64,000 bases of DNA, from NCBI GenBank assembly GCA_903829815.1, contig CAIKRR010000029.1:62001-126000 (forward strand), in the 5' to 3' direction. Shown here in pieces: positions 42,351-53,653 of this stretch; within the stretch, counting starts at the first letter, position 1; each line of letters starts with the position of its first letter. A program made the translations under genes and the position numbers. The DNA is from an uncultured Pseudomonadota bacterium (GTDB lineage: Bacteria > Pseudomonadota > Gammaproteobacteria > Burkholderiales > SG8-39). A model generated the notes under the pieces. The model was not told the origin of the DNA. It searched no databases and saw only the letters and a program-made list of their open reading frames with translations.

Positions 42351-44471
42351 TCAGGCGTTGTCGCCGGCTTGAGCGGCAGCCTCTTCCTCGGCAATGGCCT
42401 TCATCGAGAGGCGCACCCGGCCCTTCTCGTCGGATTCGATCACCTTGACGCGAACCTGCTGACCTTCCTTGAGGAAGTCGGCCACTGCATTCACGCGCTC
42501 ACGTGCGATCTGCGAGATGTGCAGCAAGCCGTCCTTGCCCGGCAGGATGCTCACGATGGCGCCAAAGTCGAGAAGCTTCAGCACCGTGCCGGTGTAGATC
42601 TTGCCCACTTCGACTTCTGCGGTGATTTCCTGAATACGGGCACGGGCTGCCTCGCCCCCTTCGGCGCTGATGCAGGCAATGGAGATGGTGCCATCGTCGC
42701 CAATCTCGATCGTGGTGCCGGTCTCTTCCTGCAGACCGCGAATGACCACACCACCCTTGCCGATCACGTCACGGATTTTCTCCGGGTTGATCTTGATCTT
42801 GATGATGCGCGGCGCGAAGGTCGAGATGTCCTGACGCGAACCGTCGAGCGATCCCTTCATGATGTCGAGAATGCTCATGCGGCCTTCACGCGCCTGGGCA
42901 AGTGCCACCTGCATGATCTCGCGCGTGATGCCTTCGATCTTGATGTCCATCTGCAAGGCGGTGATGCCACGATCGGTCCCGGCCACCTTGAAGTCCATGT
43001 CGCCCAGGTGATCTTCGTCGCCGAGGATGTCGGTAAGGACCGCAAAGCGGTTTCCGTCCTTGATCAGGCCCATGGCGATACCAGCCACATGCGCCTTGAG
43101 CGGCACACCGGCATCCATCAGCGCGAGGCTGCCACCACACACCGAGGCCATCGAGGAGGAGCCATTGGACTCGACCACTTCGGAGACGACGCGCATGCTG
43201 TAGCCGAACTCATCGACCGAAGGCAGGAGTGCAGCCAGAGCGCGCTTTGCCAGACGACCATGGCCGATTTCGCGGCGCTTGGGCGTACCCATGCGACCGG
43301 TCTCACCGGTGGCATAGGGCGGCATGTTGTAGTGAAGCATGAAGCGATCCTTGTACTCACCCTGGATCGCGTCGATGATCTGCTCGTCACGCCCAGTACC
43401 CAGCGTGGCGATCACCAGAGCTTGAGTCTCGCCCCGGGTAAAGAGCGCCGAACCGTGCGCTCGCGGCAGGACGCCGACACGGATGGTGACCGGACGCACG
43501 GTGCGCGTGTCACGTCCGTCGATGCGGGGCTCGCCTGCAAGGATCTGCGAACGCACCACACGTGACTCGAGATTGAAGAAGAGGTCCTTGACCGCTTGCT
43601 CGCTGGGCGCATTTTCCGACTGCGCCAGCGTGGTGATGACGCCCTTGCGAATGGCGTTCAGGCGATCGTTTCGCTCCTGCTTGGCACGGATCTGGAACGC
43701 GGCACGCACATCGGCTTCGGCGAGCAGGTTGATCTGGTCGACGAGCGGCTGATTGGTGGCCGGCGCCTGCCAGTCCCACGCGGGCTTACCGGCCGCATCC
43801 ACGAGTTCGTGGATGGCGTCGATCGCCGCACGCATCTGCTCGTGACCGTAGACCACAGCACCCAACATGACCTCTTCTGACAACTCGTTGGCTTCCGACT
43901 CGACCATCAACACCGCATGCTCGGTGCCGGCCACCACCAGATTCATCTGACTGGTCTTCAGTTCGGAGGCTGCCGGGTTCAGCAGATACTCACCATCACG
44001 GTAGCCGACACGGGCAGCGCCGATCGGACCGTTGAACGGCACACCCGAGAGCGCAACCGCGGCCGAGCAGCCGATGAGGGCCGGGATGTCGGGGTCGACT
44101 TCAGGGTTGCAGGAGACGACGGTTGCCACCACTTGGACTTCATTGTAGAAGCCCTCGGGGAAGAGCGGCCGCAGGGGCCGGTCGATCAGGCGCGAGGTAA
44201 GCGTGTCTTTTTCGGAGGGCTTGCCCTCACGCTTGAAGAAGCCCCCGGGAATACGACCGGCAGCGTAGAACTTCTCGCTGTAGTCCACCGTCAGCGGAAA
44301 GAAATCCTGGCCCGGCTTGGCCGAGCGAGCCGCAACGACGGTACAGAGGACGACGGTGTCATCGACCGTAACCAGAACCGCACCACCGGCCTGACGAGCG
44401 ATCTCGCCGGTTTCGAGCGTGTAGGTCTGGGAACCAAATTGGAAGCTTTTGCTGATTGCCTTGGGGATCAC
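42351..44471 (-). CDS. pnp: Polyribonucleotide nucleotidyltransferase (PNPase)
   Basis: A GTG at 44471 with AAAGGA eight bases upstream gives 706 residues starting [20 protein letters not shown]. Two RNase PH-like halves ([20 protein letters not shown] in the first, [20 protein letters not shown] and the following [14 protein letters not shown] in the second) precede a KH domain ([20 protein letters not shown]) and an S1 domain at the C-terminus. PNPase degrades RNA phosphorolytically from the 3' end. A leader hairpin (GCGCC-ACAT-GGCGC, 44492-44505) lies 21 bases before the start and could serve autocontrol by RNase III/PNPase, as in E. coli. Confidence 0.97.
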   Translation of the reverse strand: MIPKAISKSFQFGSQTYTLETGEIARQAGGAVLVTVDDTVVLCTVVAARSAKPGQDFFPLTVDYSEKFYAAGRIPGGFFKREGKPSEKDTLTSRLIDRPLRPLFPEGFYNEVQVVATVVSCNPEVDPDIPALIGCSAAVALSGVPFNGPIGAARVGYRDGEYLLNPAASELKTSQMNLVVAGTEHAVLMVESEANELSEEVMLGAVVYGHEQMRAAIDAIHELVDAAGKPAWDWQAPATNQPLVDQINLLAEADVRAAFQIRAKQERNDRLNAIRKGVITTLAQSENAPSEQAVKDLFFNLESRVVRSQILAGEPRIDGRDTRTVRPVTIRVGVLPRAHGSALFTRGETQALVIATLGTGRDEQIIDAIQGEYKDRFMLHYNMPPYATGETGRMGTPKRREIGHGRLAKRALAALLPSVDEFGYSMRVVSEVVESNGSSSMASVCGGSLALMDAGVPLKAHVAGIAMGLIKDGNRFAVLTDILGDEDHLGDMDFKVAGTDRGITALQMDIKIEGITREIMQVALAQAREGRMSILDIMKGSLDGSRQDISTFAPRIIKIKINPEKIRDVIGKGGVVIRGLQEETGTTIEIGDDGTISIACISAEGGEAARARIQEITAEVEVGKIYTGTVLKLLDFGAIVSILPGKDGLLHISQIARERVNAVADFLKEGQQVRVKVIESDEKGRVRLSMKAIAEEEAAAQAGDNA

Positions 44472-44573
44472 GTGGGTATCCTTTCGCACGCGCGCCACAT
44501 GGCGCCGCGCAGTGGTTTGGCCAGATGAACGGAAGGGCAACACGCCTTGTGGGGTGCCGCCAGACTGCCGCCC

Positions 44574-44602
44574 AAAGAAAAAACCCGCCGGAAAACGGCG
44601 GG
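44574..44602 (-). terminator. Intrinsic terminator after rpsO
   Basis: On the minus strand, CCCGCCG and CGGCGGG (44584-44602) form a seven-base stem with a five-base loop, followed by TTTTTTCTTT (44574-44583). It is a standard rho-independent terminator eight bases after the rpsO stop, and it would limit readthrough into pnp. Confidence 0.9.
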
Positions 44603-44609
44603 CTGCGTC

Positions 44610-44879
44610 CTACTTGCGAAGCCCAAGGCGCGCGAGCACCTGACGATAGCGATCGGGCTCGGTGCGCTTGAGGTAGTCAAGCATGCGGCGGCGTTGACTG
44701 ACCATCTTGAGAAGACCCCGACGCGAGTGATGATCTTTCACGTGGGCCTTGAAGTGATCGGTGAGGCCGTTGATCCGGGCCGTCAGCAGCGCAACCTGCA
44801 CTTCGGGTGAACCGGAATCGCCCGTCGAACGCTGATGCGACTGTATGATTTGCGCCTTGTCGGCGGTGCTGACTGACAT
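44610..44879 (-). CDS. rpsO: Small ribosomal subunit protein uS15
   Basis: The 89-residue protein matches S15 along its length: [40 protein letters not shown] and [20 protein letters not shown]. It binds 16S rRNA in the central domain. The gene is followed by a good terminator and then pnp, the usual rpsO-pnp pair. A TATATACT element about 40 bases upstream (minus strand, near 44920) may be the -10 of its own promoter. Confidence 0.98.
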   Translation of the reverse strand: MSVSTADKAQIIQSHQRSTGDSGSPEVQVALLTARINGLTDHFKAHVKDHHSRRGLLKMVSQRRRMLDYLKRTEPDRYRQVLARLGLRK

Positions 44880-44980
44880 CGTGGACTGTCCTGTCTCTCG
44901 AGCTTTGGTAAGCCCGTGAGTATATAGGAAAAAAGACTCAGCAACCGCGCGTTGACAGGGTTTTGACCGTTCGCAGTCGA

Positions 44981-45940
44981 TCAGCCCTCACCAGGCGCCG
45001 CAGAGCGTTCTCGCACCAGACGCACCACCCGCAACTCACCACCACGTGCCTCGACCACCCCGAGAAAGTCACCGGCAGGGCGGTAGGCACGAGCCAGACC
45101 CTGGACGCCAGCGGCCGATATCAGGCGAGCGCTCTGACCGTGGCGAAGGCGCTGCGCACTCGCGGTATCCAGATCGACCCGTGGCAATGCAGCGAGCGGC
45201 GCATCGGGTGGCAGGAGCCTGCTCACGCGCGCTGAAGCCTCCATCGCCTCGAGGGCTTCAAGGCCCACCGCCGCCTCGATCCGGAACGCCCCGACACCCG
45301 TGCGTCTGAGCCCCTGAAGATGGGCTTGACTGCCCATCGCACGGCCGATGTCCTCGGCAAGGGTACGAATGTAAGTGCCCTTGCTGCAACGCACTCGCAA
45401 CACGAGATCGGGCAGATCGAGACTGAGCAGTTCCAGTTCGAGTATCTGCACGACGCGCGCCGCGCGCGCCACTTCTATCCCCTGACGCGCCATCTTGTAG
45501 AGCGGGACGCCACCTTGCTTGAGCGCTGAATGCATCGGCGGCACCTGGCTGATCTCGCCCCGAAAGGCCGCCAAGGCGCATTCAAGCGCCTCACGGTCAT
45601 GGGGTGGCACCGATGCCACCTCGACGATCTCGCCCTCGGCATCGCCTGTGCTCGTGCGCGCCCCGAGACGCACGTGCGCCAGGTATTCCTTGTCGGCATC
45701 GAGCATGGATTGCCCGAACTTCGCGGCATCGCCAAACACCAGTGGCAGCAGTCCAGAGGCCAGCGGATCGAGCGTTCCGGTATGGCCGGCGTGCTCGGCA
45801 CGTACTGCACGCCTGGCGCGTTGCAAGGCCGCATTCGAACTGAGCCCAGCCGGCTTGTCGAGCAACAGCACGCCATCGATCATCAGCCACGGTTCACGCC
45901 GTGGCCGCACCGGATCGCTAGCCGGCCGTTGCACCGTCAT
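44981..45940 (-). CDS. truB: tRNA pseudouridine-55 synthase TruB
   Basis: The 319-residue product has the TruB motif with the catalytic aspartate in [20 protein letters not shown], the opening [17 protein letters not shown], and the later [19 protein letters not shown]. It makes pseudouridine 55 in the T-loop of tRNAs. It overlaps rbfA by 23 bases and belongs to the nusA-infB-rbfA-truB group. A methionine at residue 20 is a possible alternative start. Confidence 0.97.
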   Translation of the reverse strand: MTVQRPASDPVRPRREPWLMIDGVLLLDKPAGLSSNAALQRARRAVRAEHAGHTGTLDPLASGLLPLVFGDAAKFGQSMLDADKEYLAHVRLGARTSTGDAEGEIVEVASVPPHDREALECALAAFRGEISQVPPMHSALKQGGVPLYKMARQGIEVARAARVVQILELELLSLDLPDLVLRVRCSKGTYIRTLAEDIGRAMGSQAHLQGLRRTGVGAFRIEAAVGLEALEAMEASARVSRLLPPDAPLAALPRVDLDTASAQRLRHGQSARLISAAGVQGLARAYRPAGDFLGVVEARGGELRVVRLVRERSAAPGEG

Positions 45941-46304
45941 CAGCCTGATCCGGACGCTCCTCGGCGATAGCGCTCTCGATCAGCCGATCGATCGCCATGC
46001 CATGCTCGATCGAGCGGTCGTACTCAAAGTGCAAATCGGGCGTCACATGCGTGCGAATTCGGCGCCCGAGCAGGCTGCGCATGAACCCGGACGAGCGCTC
46101 CAGACCACGCGCCACATCGTCGCGCGCTGCGCCGTCGAGCAGCGTGGTGTAGTAGACGCGCGCATGCGCCAGATCCTGAGCAACCCGAACCTCGGTGATG
46201 GTTACCAGCGACAGACGCGGATCGCGCAGTTCAGTGGCAAGCATTGCCGAGATTTCGAGCTGGATCTGATCGGCCAGGCGACGCAGGCGCTGTGCATTGG
46301 CCAT
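45918..46304 (-). CDS. rbfA: Ribosome-binding factor A
   Basis: The 128-residue KH-fold protein has ANAQRLRRLADQIQLEISAM, LRDPRLSLVTITEVRVAQDL and the later ARVYYTTL, followed by VARGLERSSGFMRSLLGRRI and TPDLHFEYD. RbfA helps mature the 5' end of 16S rRNA in the 30S subunit. It follows infB by nine bases and overlaps truB. Confidence 0.97.
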   Translation of the reverse strand: MANAQRLRRLADQIQLEISAMLATELRDPRLSLVTITEVRVAQDLAHARVYYTTLLDGAARDDVARGLERSSGFMRSLLGRRIRTHVTPDLHFEYDRSIEHGMAIDRLIESAIAEERPDQADDGATAG

Positions 46305-46313
46305 TGCGCTCGC

Positions 46314-49217
46314 CTAGGCCTCCAGGGTCCGCGCGATCTCCTGCACTTCGTAGACCTCGAGCACATCGCCGACATTGACGTCATTGAAGTTCTTGAGCGA
46401 CAGACCGCACTCGAAGCCTGCCTTCACCTCGCGCACATCATCCTTGAAGCGCTTGAGCGAATCGAGTTCGCCATCGTGAATGACGACATTCTCGCGCAGC
46501 AGCCGGATTCGAGCACCGCGCTTGACAAAGCCATCGGTGACATAGCAACCCGCGACACTGCCGACCTTGGAGATGCGAAACACCTGACGCACTTCGATCG
46601 TGCCGAGCACCTGCTCGCGACGCTCCGGCGAGAGCATGCCTGACAGGGCCGCCCGCACCTCATCAACCGCATCGTAGATGATGGTGTAGTAGCGCAGATC
46701 GACACCGCCATTCTCTGCGAGCTTGCGAGCCGTACCATCCGCTTTGGTGTTGAACCCGATCACGACCGCCTTCGAGGCGATGGCCAGATTGATATCCGAC
46801 TCGGTGATCGCACCCACGCCCGAGAGGATGATCTGCACCTTGACCTCAGCAGTCGACAGCCGGGTGAGTGCATGAGCCAGGGCTTCCTGCGAACCCTGCA
46901 CATCGGCCTTGATGACCAGTGGCAGTGTCTTCACCGCCGTCTCGCCCATCTGGTCGAAGACGTTTTCGAGCTTTGCGGCGTGCAGGCGCGCGAGCTTCAC
47001 ATCGCGGAACTTGCCTTGGCGGAAGAGTGCAATCTCGCGTGCCTTGCGCTCATCGCCCAGAACGATGACTTCCTCACCGGCATTGGGCACATCGGCCAGA
47101 CCCTGGATCTCGACCGGAATGGACGGACCTGCCTTGGAGACGGCACGCCCGTTCTCGTCGAGCATCGCCCGCACCCGTCCAAATGAGGCTCCGGCCAACA
47201 CGATGTCACCACGGTTGAGTGTTCCAGACTGAACAAGGATGGTTGCCACCGGCCCACGACCCTTGTCGATCCGCGACTCGATCACGATACCCTTGGCCGC
47301 CGACTCGATCGGCGCCTTGAATTCGCGCACCTCGGCCTGCAGCAGGATGTTCTCGAGCAGGTCATCGATCCCCTGCCCCGTTCGCGCCGACACGGAGATG
47401 AAGGGCGAATCGCCGCCGTACTCCTCAGGCAAGACGCCGTGGCTCACGAGTTCCTGCTTGACGCGGTCCGGATTGGCTTCGGGTTTGTCGATCTTGTTGA
47501 CCGCCACGATGATCGGCACATTGGCCGCCTTGGCGTGCGAGATGGCCTCGATGGTCTGCGGCATGACGCCATCATCGGCAGCAACCACCAGCACCACGAT
47601 ATCGGTGACCTTGGCACCGCGGGCACGCATCGCGGAAAATGCCTCGTGACCCGGAGTGTCGAGGAAAGTGATCACGCCGCGCGGCGTTTCGACATGATAT
47701 GCACCGATGTGCTGAGTGATGCCACCGGCTTCACCGGCCGCCACCTTGGCACGGCGGATGTGATCGAGCAACGAGGTCTTGCCATGATCGACGTGGCCCA
47801 TCACGGTGACAACCGGCGGACGAGCAACTGCGATGGCAACAGCCGCATCACCGGCATCAAACAGGAAAGCATCCGGATCGTCGAGCTTGGCCGCGATGGC
47901 CTTGTGACCCATTTCCTCCACCACGATCATCGCGGTTTCCTGATCGAGCACCTGATTGATGGTGACCATGGTCCCCATCTTCATGAGCACCTTGATGACC
48001 TCCGCCGCCTTCACCGACATCTTGTGGGCAAGGTCTCCGACCGTGACGGTTTCAGACACATGGACTTCGCGAACGACCGCTTCAGCCGGCACGGCAGCCG
48101 AACGATCGTCAGCGTGACTGCCATGACGATGACGCCCTCGTCCCTGCCAGCCAGCACCTGATGCGCCCGGAACATCGCCACCGCGTGTCTTGATCGACCG
48201 CTTCTTGGCGCTGTCATCACGCCAGACGGTCGCGCCTCGTTCCGGCTTCTTCGCCTTCTTGTCGGCATCGGCCGCGGGCTTCGGACGGTGCAGCGTGGTG
48301 TCGACCGGTGCCGCAGGCGCAGCAACCACCTCGACAGGACCGGCCGCAGCCTTGGCCTCGGCGGCGAGGCGATCGCGCTCTTTCTGAACGCGCTCGGCCT
48401 CACGAGCCTCTGCAGCACGACGTTCGCGGGCCTGGCGCTCGAGGAACTCGGCCTCCTGGCGACGCGACAATTCATTGTGTGAGCCGCGGTCAAGGGCGGT
48501 GCGCGCGATCGGCGCCGCACGGTAGACCACCCCGAGCGTCGTCGACGCGGCAGCAGCAGCGGGCTGCACGGCGGCAGCATCGGCAGCCGGTGCGGCTTGG
48601 ACCGCAGCCTCGGCGTCTGCCGACAGTTCGGGCAGCGGTTCGAGGTCGGACTCAATCTGAACCTGAGGGTGAGCCTCGACCGGGTGCTCGGCCTGCGGTT
48701 CAAGCGCGGGCTCAGGCTCGGGCTCGGGCTCGGGCTCTGGCTCGGGCTCTGGCATCGCAATGACGACGGGTTCGGGCACGGCTTCCGGTGCCTGCACGAT
48801 CGGTACGACGTCCGCTTCGACCACCGGGGTCGATTCGGTCTGTGCCTCGGTGGCCAGGCCGGCAGACATCACCTCGCTTTCGAGGGCATCACCGGTCGGC
48901 GGCGTGACATCACCCGCCTCGCGCTTGACGAACACACGCTTCTTGCGAACCTCGACCTGGATCGTGCGGGCCTTGCCCGACGGATCTGACTTCTTTATCT
49001 CGGTTGTCTGCTTGCGCGTCAGCGTGATGCGAGTGTCGCCACTCGCACCCTGCCCATGCGAACGTCGCAGGTAATCAAGCAAGCGTGCCTTGTCCTGATC
49101 AGACAGCAGATCGCCCTCGACCGTCTTCGCGACTCCGGCAGCCTGCAGCTGCTCGAGCAGCCTCGCCGGCTGCATCTGGAGTTCGCCAGCGAACTGGGCA
49201 ACACTGATTTGCGCCAT
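46314..49217 (-). CDS. infB: Translation initiation factor IF-2
   Basis: The 967-residue protein has an N-terminal IF2N region ([20 protein letters not shown]), a long low-complexity region with a Glu-Pro repeat at about residues 155-170 and Ala-rich stretches, then a second IF2N module and the GTPase domain with [12 protein letters not shown] near residue 470. The C-terminal domains end [22 protein letters not shown]-2 brings initiator tRNA to the ribosome. GGAAAGG lies four bases before the ATG. It follows nusA by 50 bases. Confidence 0.98.
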   Translation of the reverse strand: MAQISVAQFAGELQMQPARLLEQLQAAGVAKTVEGDLLSDQDKARLLDYLRRSHGQGASGDTRITLTRKQTTEIKKSDPSGKARTIQVEVRKKRVFVKREAGDVTPPTGDALESEVMSAGLATEAQTESTPVVEADVVPIVQAPEAVPEPVVIAMPEPEPEPEPEPEPEPALEPQAEHPVEAHPQVQIESDLEPLPELSADAEAAVQAAPAADAAAVQPAAAAASTTLGVVYRAAPIARTALDRGSHNELSRRQEAEFLERQARERRAAEAREAERVQKERDRLAAEAKAAAGPVEVVAAPAAPVDTTLHRPKPAADADKKAKKPERGATVWRDDSAKKRSIKTRGGDVPGASGAGWQGRGRHRHGSHADDRSAAVPAEAVVREVHVSETVTVGDLAHKMSVKAAEVIKVLMKMGTMVTINQVLDQETAMIVVEEMGHKAIAAKLDDPDAFLFDAGDAAVAIAVARPPVVTVMGHVDHGKTSLLDHIRRAKVAAGEAGGITQHIGAYHVETPRGVITFLDTPGHEAFSAMRARGAKVTDIVVLVVAADDGVMPQTIEAISHAKAANVPIIVAVNKIDKPEANPDRVKQELVSHGVLPEEYGGDSPFISVSARTGQGIDDLLENILLQAEVREFKAPIESAAKGIVIESRIDKGRGPVATILVQSGTLNRGDIVLAGASFGRVRAMLDENGRAVSKAGPSIPVEIQGLADVPNAGEEVIVLGDERKAREIALFRQGKFRDVKLARLHAAKLENVFDQMGETAVKTLPLVIKADVQGSQEALAHALTRLSTAEVKVQIILSGVGAITESDINLAIASKAVVIGFNTKADGTARKLAENGGVDLRYYTIIYDAVDEVRAALSGMLSPERREQVLGTIEVRQVFRISKVGSVAGCYVTDGFVKRGARIRLLRENVVIHDGELDSLKRFKDDVREVKAGFECGLSLKNFNDVNVGDVLEVYEVQEIARTLEA

Positions 49218-49267
49218 TAAACCTTTCCCCTACTGACCTTTTATGCGCGTGACAACGCCACGACGCC

Positions 49268-50749
49268 TCACTGCTCGTCTGCGAACCAGTGCGCGCGCGC
49301 CCTGGTGATCAGATCGCGGGCCCGGCCATCTTCGACGCCGGCAATCTCGACAAGTTCATCGACCGCGAGGTCGGCAAAGTCATCGAGTGTCTTCACCCCG
49401 GCCTGCCCCAATCGAGCAAGCAGGTCGGTATCCATGCCATCGAAATCGCGCAAGGCGGCTTCGACGCCTTCCATCTCCTCCTCGCCGCGAATCTGCTCGA
49501 GAAGCAGCGCATCCTTGGCCCGAGCCCGCAACTCGTTGACGATATTCTCGTCGAAAGCCTCGATCTCGAGCATTTCGCCGATCGGCACGTACGCCACCTG
49601 TTCGAGCGTGGCAAAACCTTCTTCAATGAGGACATTGGCCACGTCCTCATCGACATCGAGCTTGGCCATGAAGAGCGCACGAACGCTGCCAGTTTCCTCC
49701 TCGGCCTTGCGATCGGCCGCTTCCTGAGTCATCAGGTTGATCGCCCATCCGGTCAACTCGGAGGCAAGCCGTACATTCTGACCACTGCGCCCGATGGCGA
49801 TCGCGAGATTCTCCTCGTCGACCACCACATCCATGGTGTGCCGATCCTCATCCACGACAATGCTCGTCACCTCTGCCGGCGCCAGGGCCCCGATCACAAA
49901 CTGCGCCGGATCGGCCGACCAGAGAATGATGTCCACGCGCTCGCCGCCGAGTTCCTGTGTCACCGCTTGAACACGCGACCCCCGCATGCCCACGCAGGTG
50001 CCTATCGGATCGACTCGCTGATCGTTCGATTTGACGCCAATCTTGGCGCGTACACCCGGGTCACGTGCAGCCGCCTTGATTTCGAGCAGGCCCTGCTCGA
50101 TCTCGGGAACCTCAAGCCGGAAGAGCTCCATGATGAACTCGGGCGACGTGCGCGACAGTATCACCTGCGGGCCGCGCACCCCGCGGTCGATCCGCAACAG
50201 ACAAGCCCGAACCCGATCGCCAACCCGAATGTTCTCGCGCGGGATCTGATGCTCGCGCGGCAGCAGCGCTTCGACACGCCCGGATTCGATGATGACGTTG
50301 CCACGATCGATTCGCTTGACGTTGCCGGAAATGAGCTTCTCGTTACGGGCAAGGAAGTCCTGCAGGATCTGCTCGCGCTCCGCGTCACGGATCTTTTGCA
50401 GGATGACCTGCTTGGCCGTCTGGGCACCGATGCGCCCCCACTCGATCGGCTCGAGTTGCTCCTCGATGTAGTCCTCGACCTGGATATCGGCAATCTGCTT
50501 CTGGGCTTCAGAGAGCGCAACCTGGTGCGGCGGAAATTCGAGCGTATCGTCGGCCACGACCTGCCAGCGACGAAAGCTCTCGTACTCGCCGGATTCGCGA
50601 TCGATCGAGACCCGGACCTCGACGTCGTCGGGGAACCGCTTCTTGGTCGCCGAAGCGAGCGCAAGTTCGAGTGCGCCGAAGACGATTTCCTTGGCAACAT
50701 TCTTTTCACGCGCCAGTGCATCGACCAGCATGAGGAGCTCGCGACTCAT
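49268..50749 (-). CDS. nusA: Transcription termination/antitermination factor NusA
   Basis: The 493-residue product has the NusA N-terminal domain ([20 protein letters not shown]), an S1 domain, two KH domains ([20 protein letters not shown], then [20 protein letters not shown]) and two C-terminal acidic repeats (for example [15 protein letters not shown]-like units ending [10 protein letters not shown]). It controls pausing, termination and antitermination. It stands between rimP and infB in the conserved order. Confidence 0.98.
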   Translation of the reverse strand: MSRELLMLVDALAREKNVAKEIVFGALELALASATKKRFPDDVEVRVSIDRESGEYESFRRWQVVADDTLEFPPHQVALSEAQKQIADIQVEDYIEEQLEPIEWGRIGAQTAKQVILQKIRDAEREQILQDFLARNEKLISGNVKRIDRGNVIIESGRVEALLPREHQIPRENIRVGDRVRACLLRIDRGVRGPQVILSRTSPEFIMELFRLEVPEIEQGLLEIKAAARDPGVRAKIGVKSNDQRVDPIGTCVGMRGSRVQAVTQELGGERVDIILWSADPAQFVIGALAPAEVTSIVVDEDRHTMDVVVDEENLAIAIGRSGQNVRLASELTGWAINLMTQEAADRKAEEETGSVRALFMAKLDVDEDVANVLIEEGFATLEQVAYVPIGEMLEIEAFDENIVNELRARAKDALLLEQIRGEEEMEGVEAALRDFDGMDTDLLARLGQAGVKTLDDFADLAVDELVEIAGVEDGRARDLITRARAHWFADEQ

Positions 50750-50773
50750 TGATGACCCTTCGTCATATTCATT

Positions 50774-51235
50774 TCACCACTGGGGGACCAGACGAACCTT
50801 GTCAAGGTCACTCAATGCAAACCGACGCACATCGCCGTCAACCAGCATTTCGAGATGGCTCTCATCGGCGCCCTGGAGGACGCCGGTGAATCGCCGTCGG
50901 CCGGCCACTGCTATGCGCAGCCGACACTCGATCTCCTGGCCGGCAAACCGGCGGAAATGCGTCACCGTCTTCAGTACGCGATCGAGCCCGGGCGATGACA
51001 CCTCGAGCCGATCGTAATCAATGCCTTCCACTTCCAGAACACGCTGCAACTGACGCGTGACCCGCTCGCAATCCTCGACCTTGATACGAACTTCGCCCGC
51101 CTCGATCGGTCCGTCGAGACGATCAATGAAAATGCGCAACAATCGGCCGCGAGCCACGATCTCGCAATCGGCAAGGTCATAGCCGAGGCCGGTCACTGTG
51201 GTCTCGACAATCTGGTTGACAACGCCTTTCGCCAC
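50774..51235 (-). CDS. rimP: Ribosome maturation factor RimP
   Basis: A GTG at 51235 gives 153 residues starting MAKGVVNQIVETTVTGLGYD. RimP motifs are LLRIFIDRLDGPIEAGEVRI, VEDCERVTRQLQRVLEVEGI and the conserved YDRLEVSSPGLDRVLKTVTH. It is needed for 30S maturation. The frame continues upstream to 51340, but that part crosses the rluB terminator and probable promoter, so the later start is chosen. It leads the nusA-infB operon. Confidence 0.94.
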   Translation of the reverse strand: MAKGVVNQIVETTVTGLGYDLADCEIVARGRLLRIFIDRLDGPIEAGEVRIKVEDCERVTRQLQRVLEVEGIDYDRLEVSSPGLDRVLKTVTHFRRFAGQEIECRLRIAVAGRRRFTGVLQGADESHLEMLVDGDVRRFALSDLDKVRLVPQW

Positions 51236-51290
51236 GCAAAACCCCGGCCGCACATCCTGCTTTCGACGATCACTCGCCTGATGCATGCAG

Positions 51291-51315
51291 AAAAAAAAAT
51301 GGGCTCGCAGCCCAT
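51291..51315 (-). terminator. Intrinsic terminator after rluB
   Basis: On the minus strand, ATGGGCT and AGCCCAT (51299-51315) form a perfect seven-base stem with a three-base loop, followed by nine T residues (51291-51299). It lies about 75 bases after the rluB stop and separates it from rimP. Confidence 0.92.
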
Positions 51316-51390
51316 TTCCACAACCGAGCAAGTATAGCAAAAGCCGGGCCGAACCTCCAGCCTATCTACACAAGTCGACGCATCATGGCA

Positions 51391-52995
51391 TCAACCGCCG
51401 CGACGCCCGCCCCCAGGCTTGCCAGTGCCGCCTCGCGCAGAACCTGACCGCGGAGCGCCTGACCGCGGAGCGCCTGACCGCGGAGCGCCTGACCGCGGAG
51501 CGCCTGACCGCGGGGCGCCTGACCGCGGAGCACCTGACCTCGGAGCACCTGACCGCGGGGCGCCTGACCGCGGGGCGTCGTCCGCAGAACCGGCGAAGCG
51601 TTTTCCATCGCCGGTCGGCACTTCAAAATCCGGTGGCTCGGCACGCGCAGGCGTCGCGCGTTGGCTACCCGCAAGTCCCCCGCGCTTGCCGACTGGCCCG
51701 CTGCGTGGCGCACTGGCGCGCGGTGTTGATCCCGATCCGTCACGTACACGCGGTGGCACCGTCGATCTCCCGCCACGGTCGACGACCGGCGTCGAACGAG
51801 CGCCGGAGCGCGGCGACTGACGCGACCGGGGTACCGCGGTCTCCAGATCGGCTCGGACGATCCGCGATGCACTGTGCACCAGGGCATCCGGAGCCCCTTC
51901 GTTGAGCCCGACCGCACTGGCAAGGGCCAGCAACTCGGCTGCTGTTGCTTCACGCGAGCGGCCCCGTGCAAGATCACGCGGCAAGGTAATGGGGCCGAAT
52001 CGGACCCGAATGAGGCGACTGACCACCAGACCGACGGCCTCGACCATCCGGCGCACCTCGCGGTTGCGCCCCTCCTTGAGGGTCACCGCATACCAGCGGT
52101 TGATGCCATCTCCACCCGCCTCTTCCAGTTGGTCGAATCGCGCCGGCCCATCCTCGAGGTCGACGCCCTCGACCAGGCGCATGCGCTGTTCGGGATCGAG
52201 TTCGCCCAGCATCCGCACGGCGTACTCGCGCTCCACCTCGTGACTTGGATGCATCAAGCGCGCAGCCAGGTCGCCCCAAGTGGTGAGCAGCAGGAGTCCG
52301 CTCGTGTTGTAGTCCAGTCGACCGATCGGAATCCAGCGGCCCGAGGAAGGCCTTGGCAGATTGGCAAAGACGCTTGGACGCCCTTCGGGATCGTCATGCG
52401 AGACGATTTCGCCCGCTGGCTTGTGATAGAGCAGTACCGCGTGCTGGACCGCACCGGTACTCAGACGGATCGGCGCACCATCGACCTCGATCTGATCGGC
52501 AGCACTCGCACGGTCTCCAAGCTTGGCGAGGGCACCATTCACGGTCACCCGCCCCGCCGCAATGAGGTCATCGACCTCACGGCGCGATCCACGTCCATGG
52601 GTGGACAGCAGTTTCTGAATGCGAACCGGCTCAGTGGCCACGACTTCCACGGATTTCGAGCGCAGCGGACTGCTCGGGCGACGCACAGGGCTCGCCTCGC
52701 GTCGCCGCCCCGCACCACCGGCGCGCGGCGCGGTCGACGTGAACTGGGCCGCAACCCGCTTGCGAGCCGATTCTTCGCGACGCCCACCCGTACCCCGGGC
52801 AGACTCGCCCTCACGCGGGCGCCAGGGCTCGGTGGCCCCGGCCCTGGCCGAACGCGGCCGCTTGACCGGCTCGAAAGCCGCATCCTGGTCGGTGCGATCA
52901 CGTCGCGCAGGTTCGACGGTCGCGCCCTCGTCGCGCGGCCGGCGCTTCTTCAGCGCGCCCGTCGGTGAGGCAAGCGCGAGTGGGGTCCGACCCAC
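51391..52995 (-). CDS. rluB: 23S rRNA pseudouridine-2605 synthase RluB with repeat tail
   Basis: A GTG at 52995 gives about 534 residues. The middle holds an S4 domain (RIQKLLSTHGRGSRREVDDL) and the RsuA/RluB catalytic domain with GRLDYNTSGLLLLT (catalytic aspartate) and LKEGRNREVRRMVEAVGLVV. The N-terminal region of about 120 residues is Arg/Pro/Ala-rich. The C-terminal tail is Arg/Gly/Ser/Pro-rich and ends with nine repeats of the pentapeptide GAPRS, coded by 15-base repeats. Such basic tails may bind RNA. The exact start is uncertain since the frame overlaps scpB. Confidence 0.9.
   Translation of the reverse strand: MGRTPLALASPTGALKKRRPRDEGATVEPARRDRTDQDAAFEPVKRPRSARAGATEPWRPREGESARGTGGRREESARKRVAAQFTSTAPRAGGAGRRREASPVRRPSSPLRSKSVEVVATEPVRIQKLLSTHGRGSRREVDDLIAAGRVTVNGALAKLGDRASAADQIEVDGAPIRLSTGAVQHAVLLYHKPAGEIVSHDDPEGRPSVFANLPRPSSGRWIPIGRLDYNTSGLLLLTTWGDLAARLMHPSHEVEREYAVRMLGELDPEQRMRLVEGVDLEDGPARFDQLEEAGGDGINRWYAVTLKEGRNREVRRMVEAVGLVVSRLIRVRFGPITLPRDLARGRSREATAAELLALASAVGLNEGAPDALVHSASRIVRADLETAVPRSRQSPRSGARSTPVVDRGGRSTVPPRVRDGSGSTPRASAPRSGPVGKRGGLAGSQRATPARAEPPDFEVPTGDGKRFAGSADDAPRSGAPRSGAPRSGAPRSGAPRSGAPRSGAPRSGAPRSGAPRSGSARGGTGKPGGGRRGG
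51443..51577 (+). repeat. Nine tandem 15-bp repeats in the rluB 3' end
   Basis: The unit CCTGACCGCGGAGCG and close variants (CCTGACCTCGGAGCA, CCTGACCGCGGGGCG) is repeated nine times without spacers. On the minus strand it encodes the pentapeptide repeat of the RluB tail. The first four copies are nearly identical, which indicates recent expansion. Confidence 0.95.
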
Positions 52996-53032
52996 TGGCC
53001 GACCGCCCGCAGCAGGCCGCCCCCGTCGCCCC

Positions 53033-53653
53033 TCAGGCGCCGGCGTGGCCGATGAGCCCCCCGTCGGGCGGCTCGCCAGCCCCAGCGTCTGCCGCCGGCC
53101 GCGCCGGGTCGGATCGGGGTTCGAGAAGTTCGGCGTGGAGCGGGATTTCTTCAAGCGGGGGTAACTCCTGCAAGCTGCGCAATCCGAGATCGTCGAGAAA
53201 CGCCCGGGTCGTCGCGTAAAGGGCCGGTCGGCCCGGGGTTTCGCGATGGCCGACCACATCGATCCAGCCACGCTCTTCGAGCGTTCGTACGACATTCTGC
53301 GACACGGTCACACCGCGGATATCCTCGATGTCACCGCGGGTAACCGGTTGGCGGTAAGCGATGATCGCCAATGTCTCCATGACCGCACGCGAATACCGCG
53401 GCGGCTTCTCGGCCGACAGCCGGTCGAGCACCGCCTGGTACTCAGGTCGGGTCTGGAATCGCCAGCCGCTGGCCACCTGCACCAGTTCGACGCCGTGACC
53501 ATCGTACTCTGCTGCGAGCTCATCGAGCAGCGGCTGCAAGGAAGCCAGATCGAGATCCTCATCGAAAAGCAGCCGCAGGCGCGCCAGATCAAGGGGCTCG
53601 CGTGCTGCCAGCAGGGCGGCCTCGAGCAGTCGCTTGGGATCAATCGCGGTCAT
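53033..53653 (-). CDS. scpB: Segregation and condensation protein B
   Basis: The 206-residue product has the ScpB winged-helix pair: [40 protein letters not shown], then [20 protein letters not shown] and [20 protein letters not shown]. ScpB and ScpA form the accessory complex of SMC. It overlaps scpA by 14 bases. A Pro/Ala/Gly-rich end overlaps the upstream frame of rluB. Confidence 0.97.
   Translation of the reverse strand: MTAIDPKRLLEAALLAAREPLDLARLRLLFDEDLDLASLQPLLDELAAEYDGHGVELVQVASGWRFQTRPEYQAVLDRLSAEKPPRYSRAVMETLAIIAYRQPVTRGDIEDIRGVTVSQNVVRTLEERGWIDVVGHRETPGRPALYATTRAFLDDLGLRSLQELPPLEEIPLHAELLEPRSDPARPAADAGAGEPPDGGLIGHAGA

Noticed and set aside
40089-43565. Open plus-strand frame of 1158 codons
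   Set aside because: It runs antisense through parC, parE and pnp, all clear genes by motif. Its translation has the His/Arg/Asp-rich composition expected of an opposite-strand frame in GC-rich DNA and shows no domain.
51443-51577. Array resembling a CRISPR
   Set aside because: The 15-base units abut each other without spacers, stay in frame within rluB and encode a pentapeptide. No cas genes are nearby.
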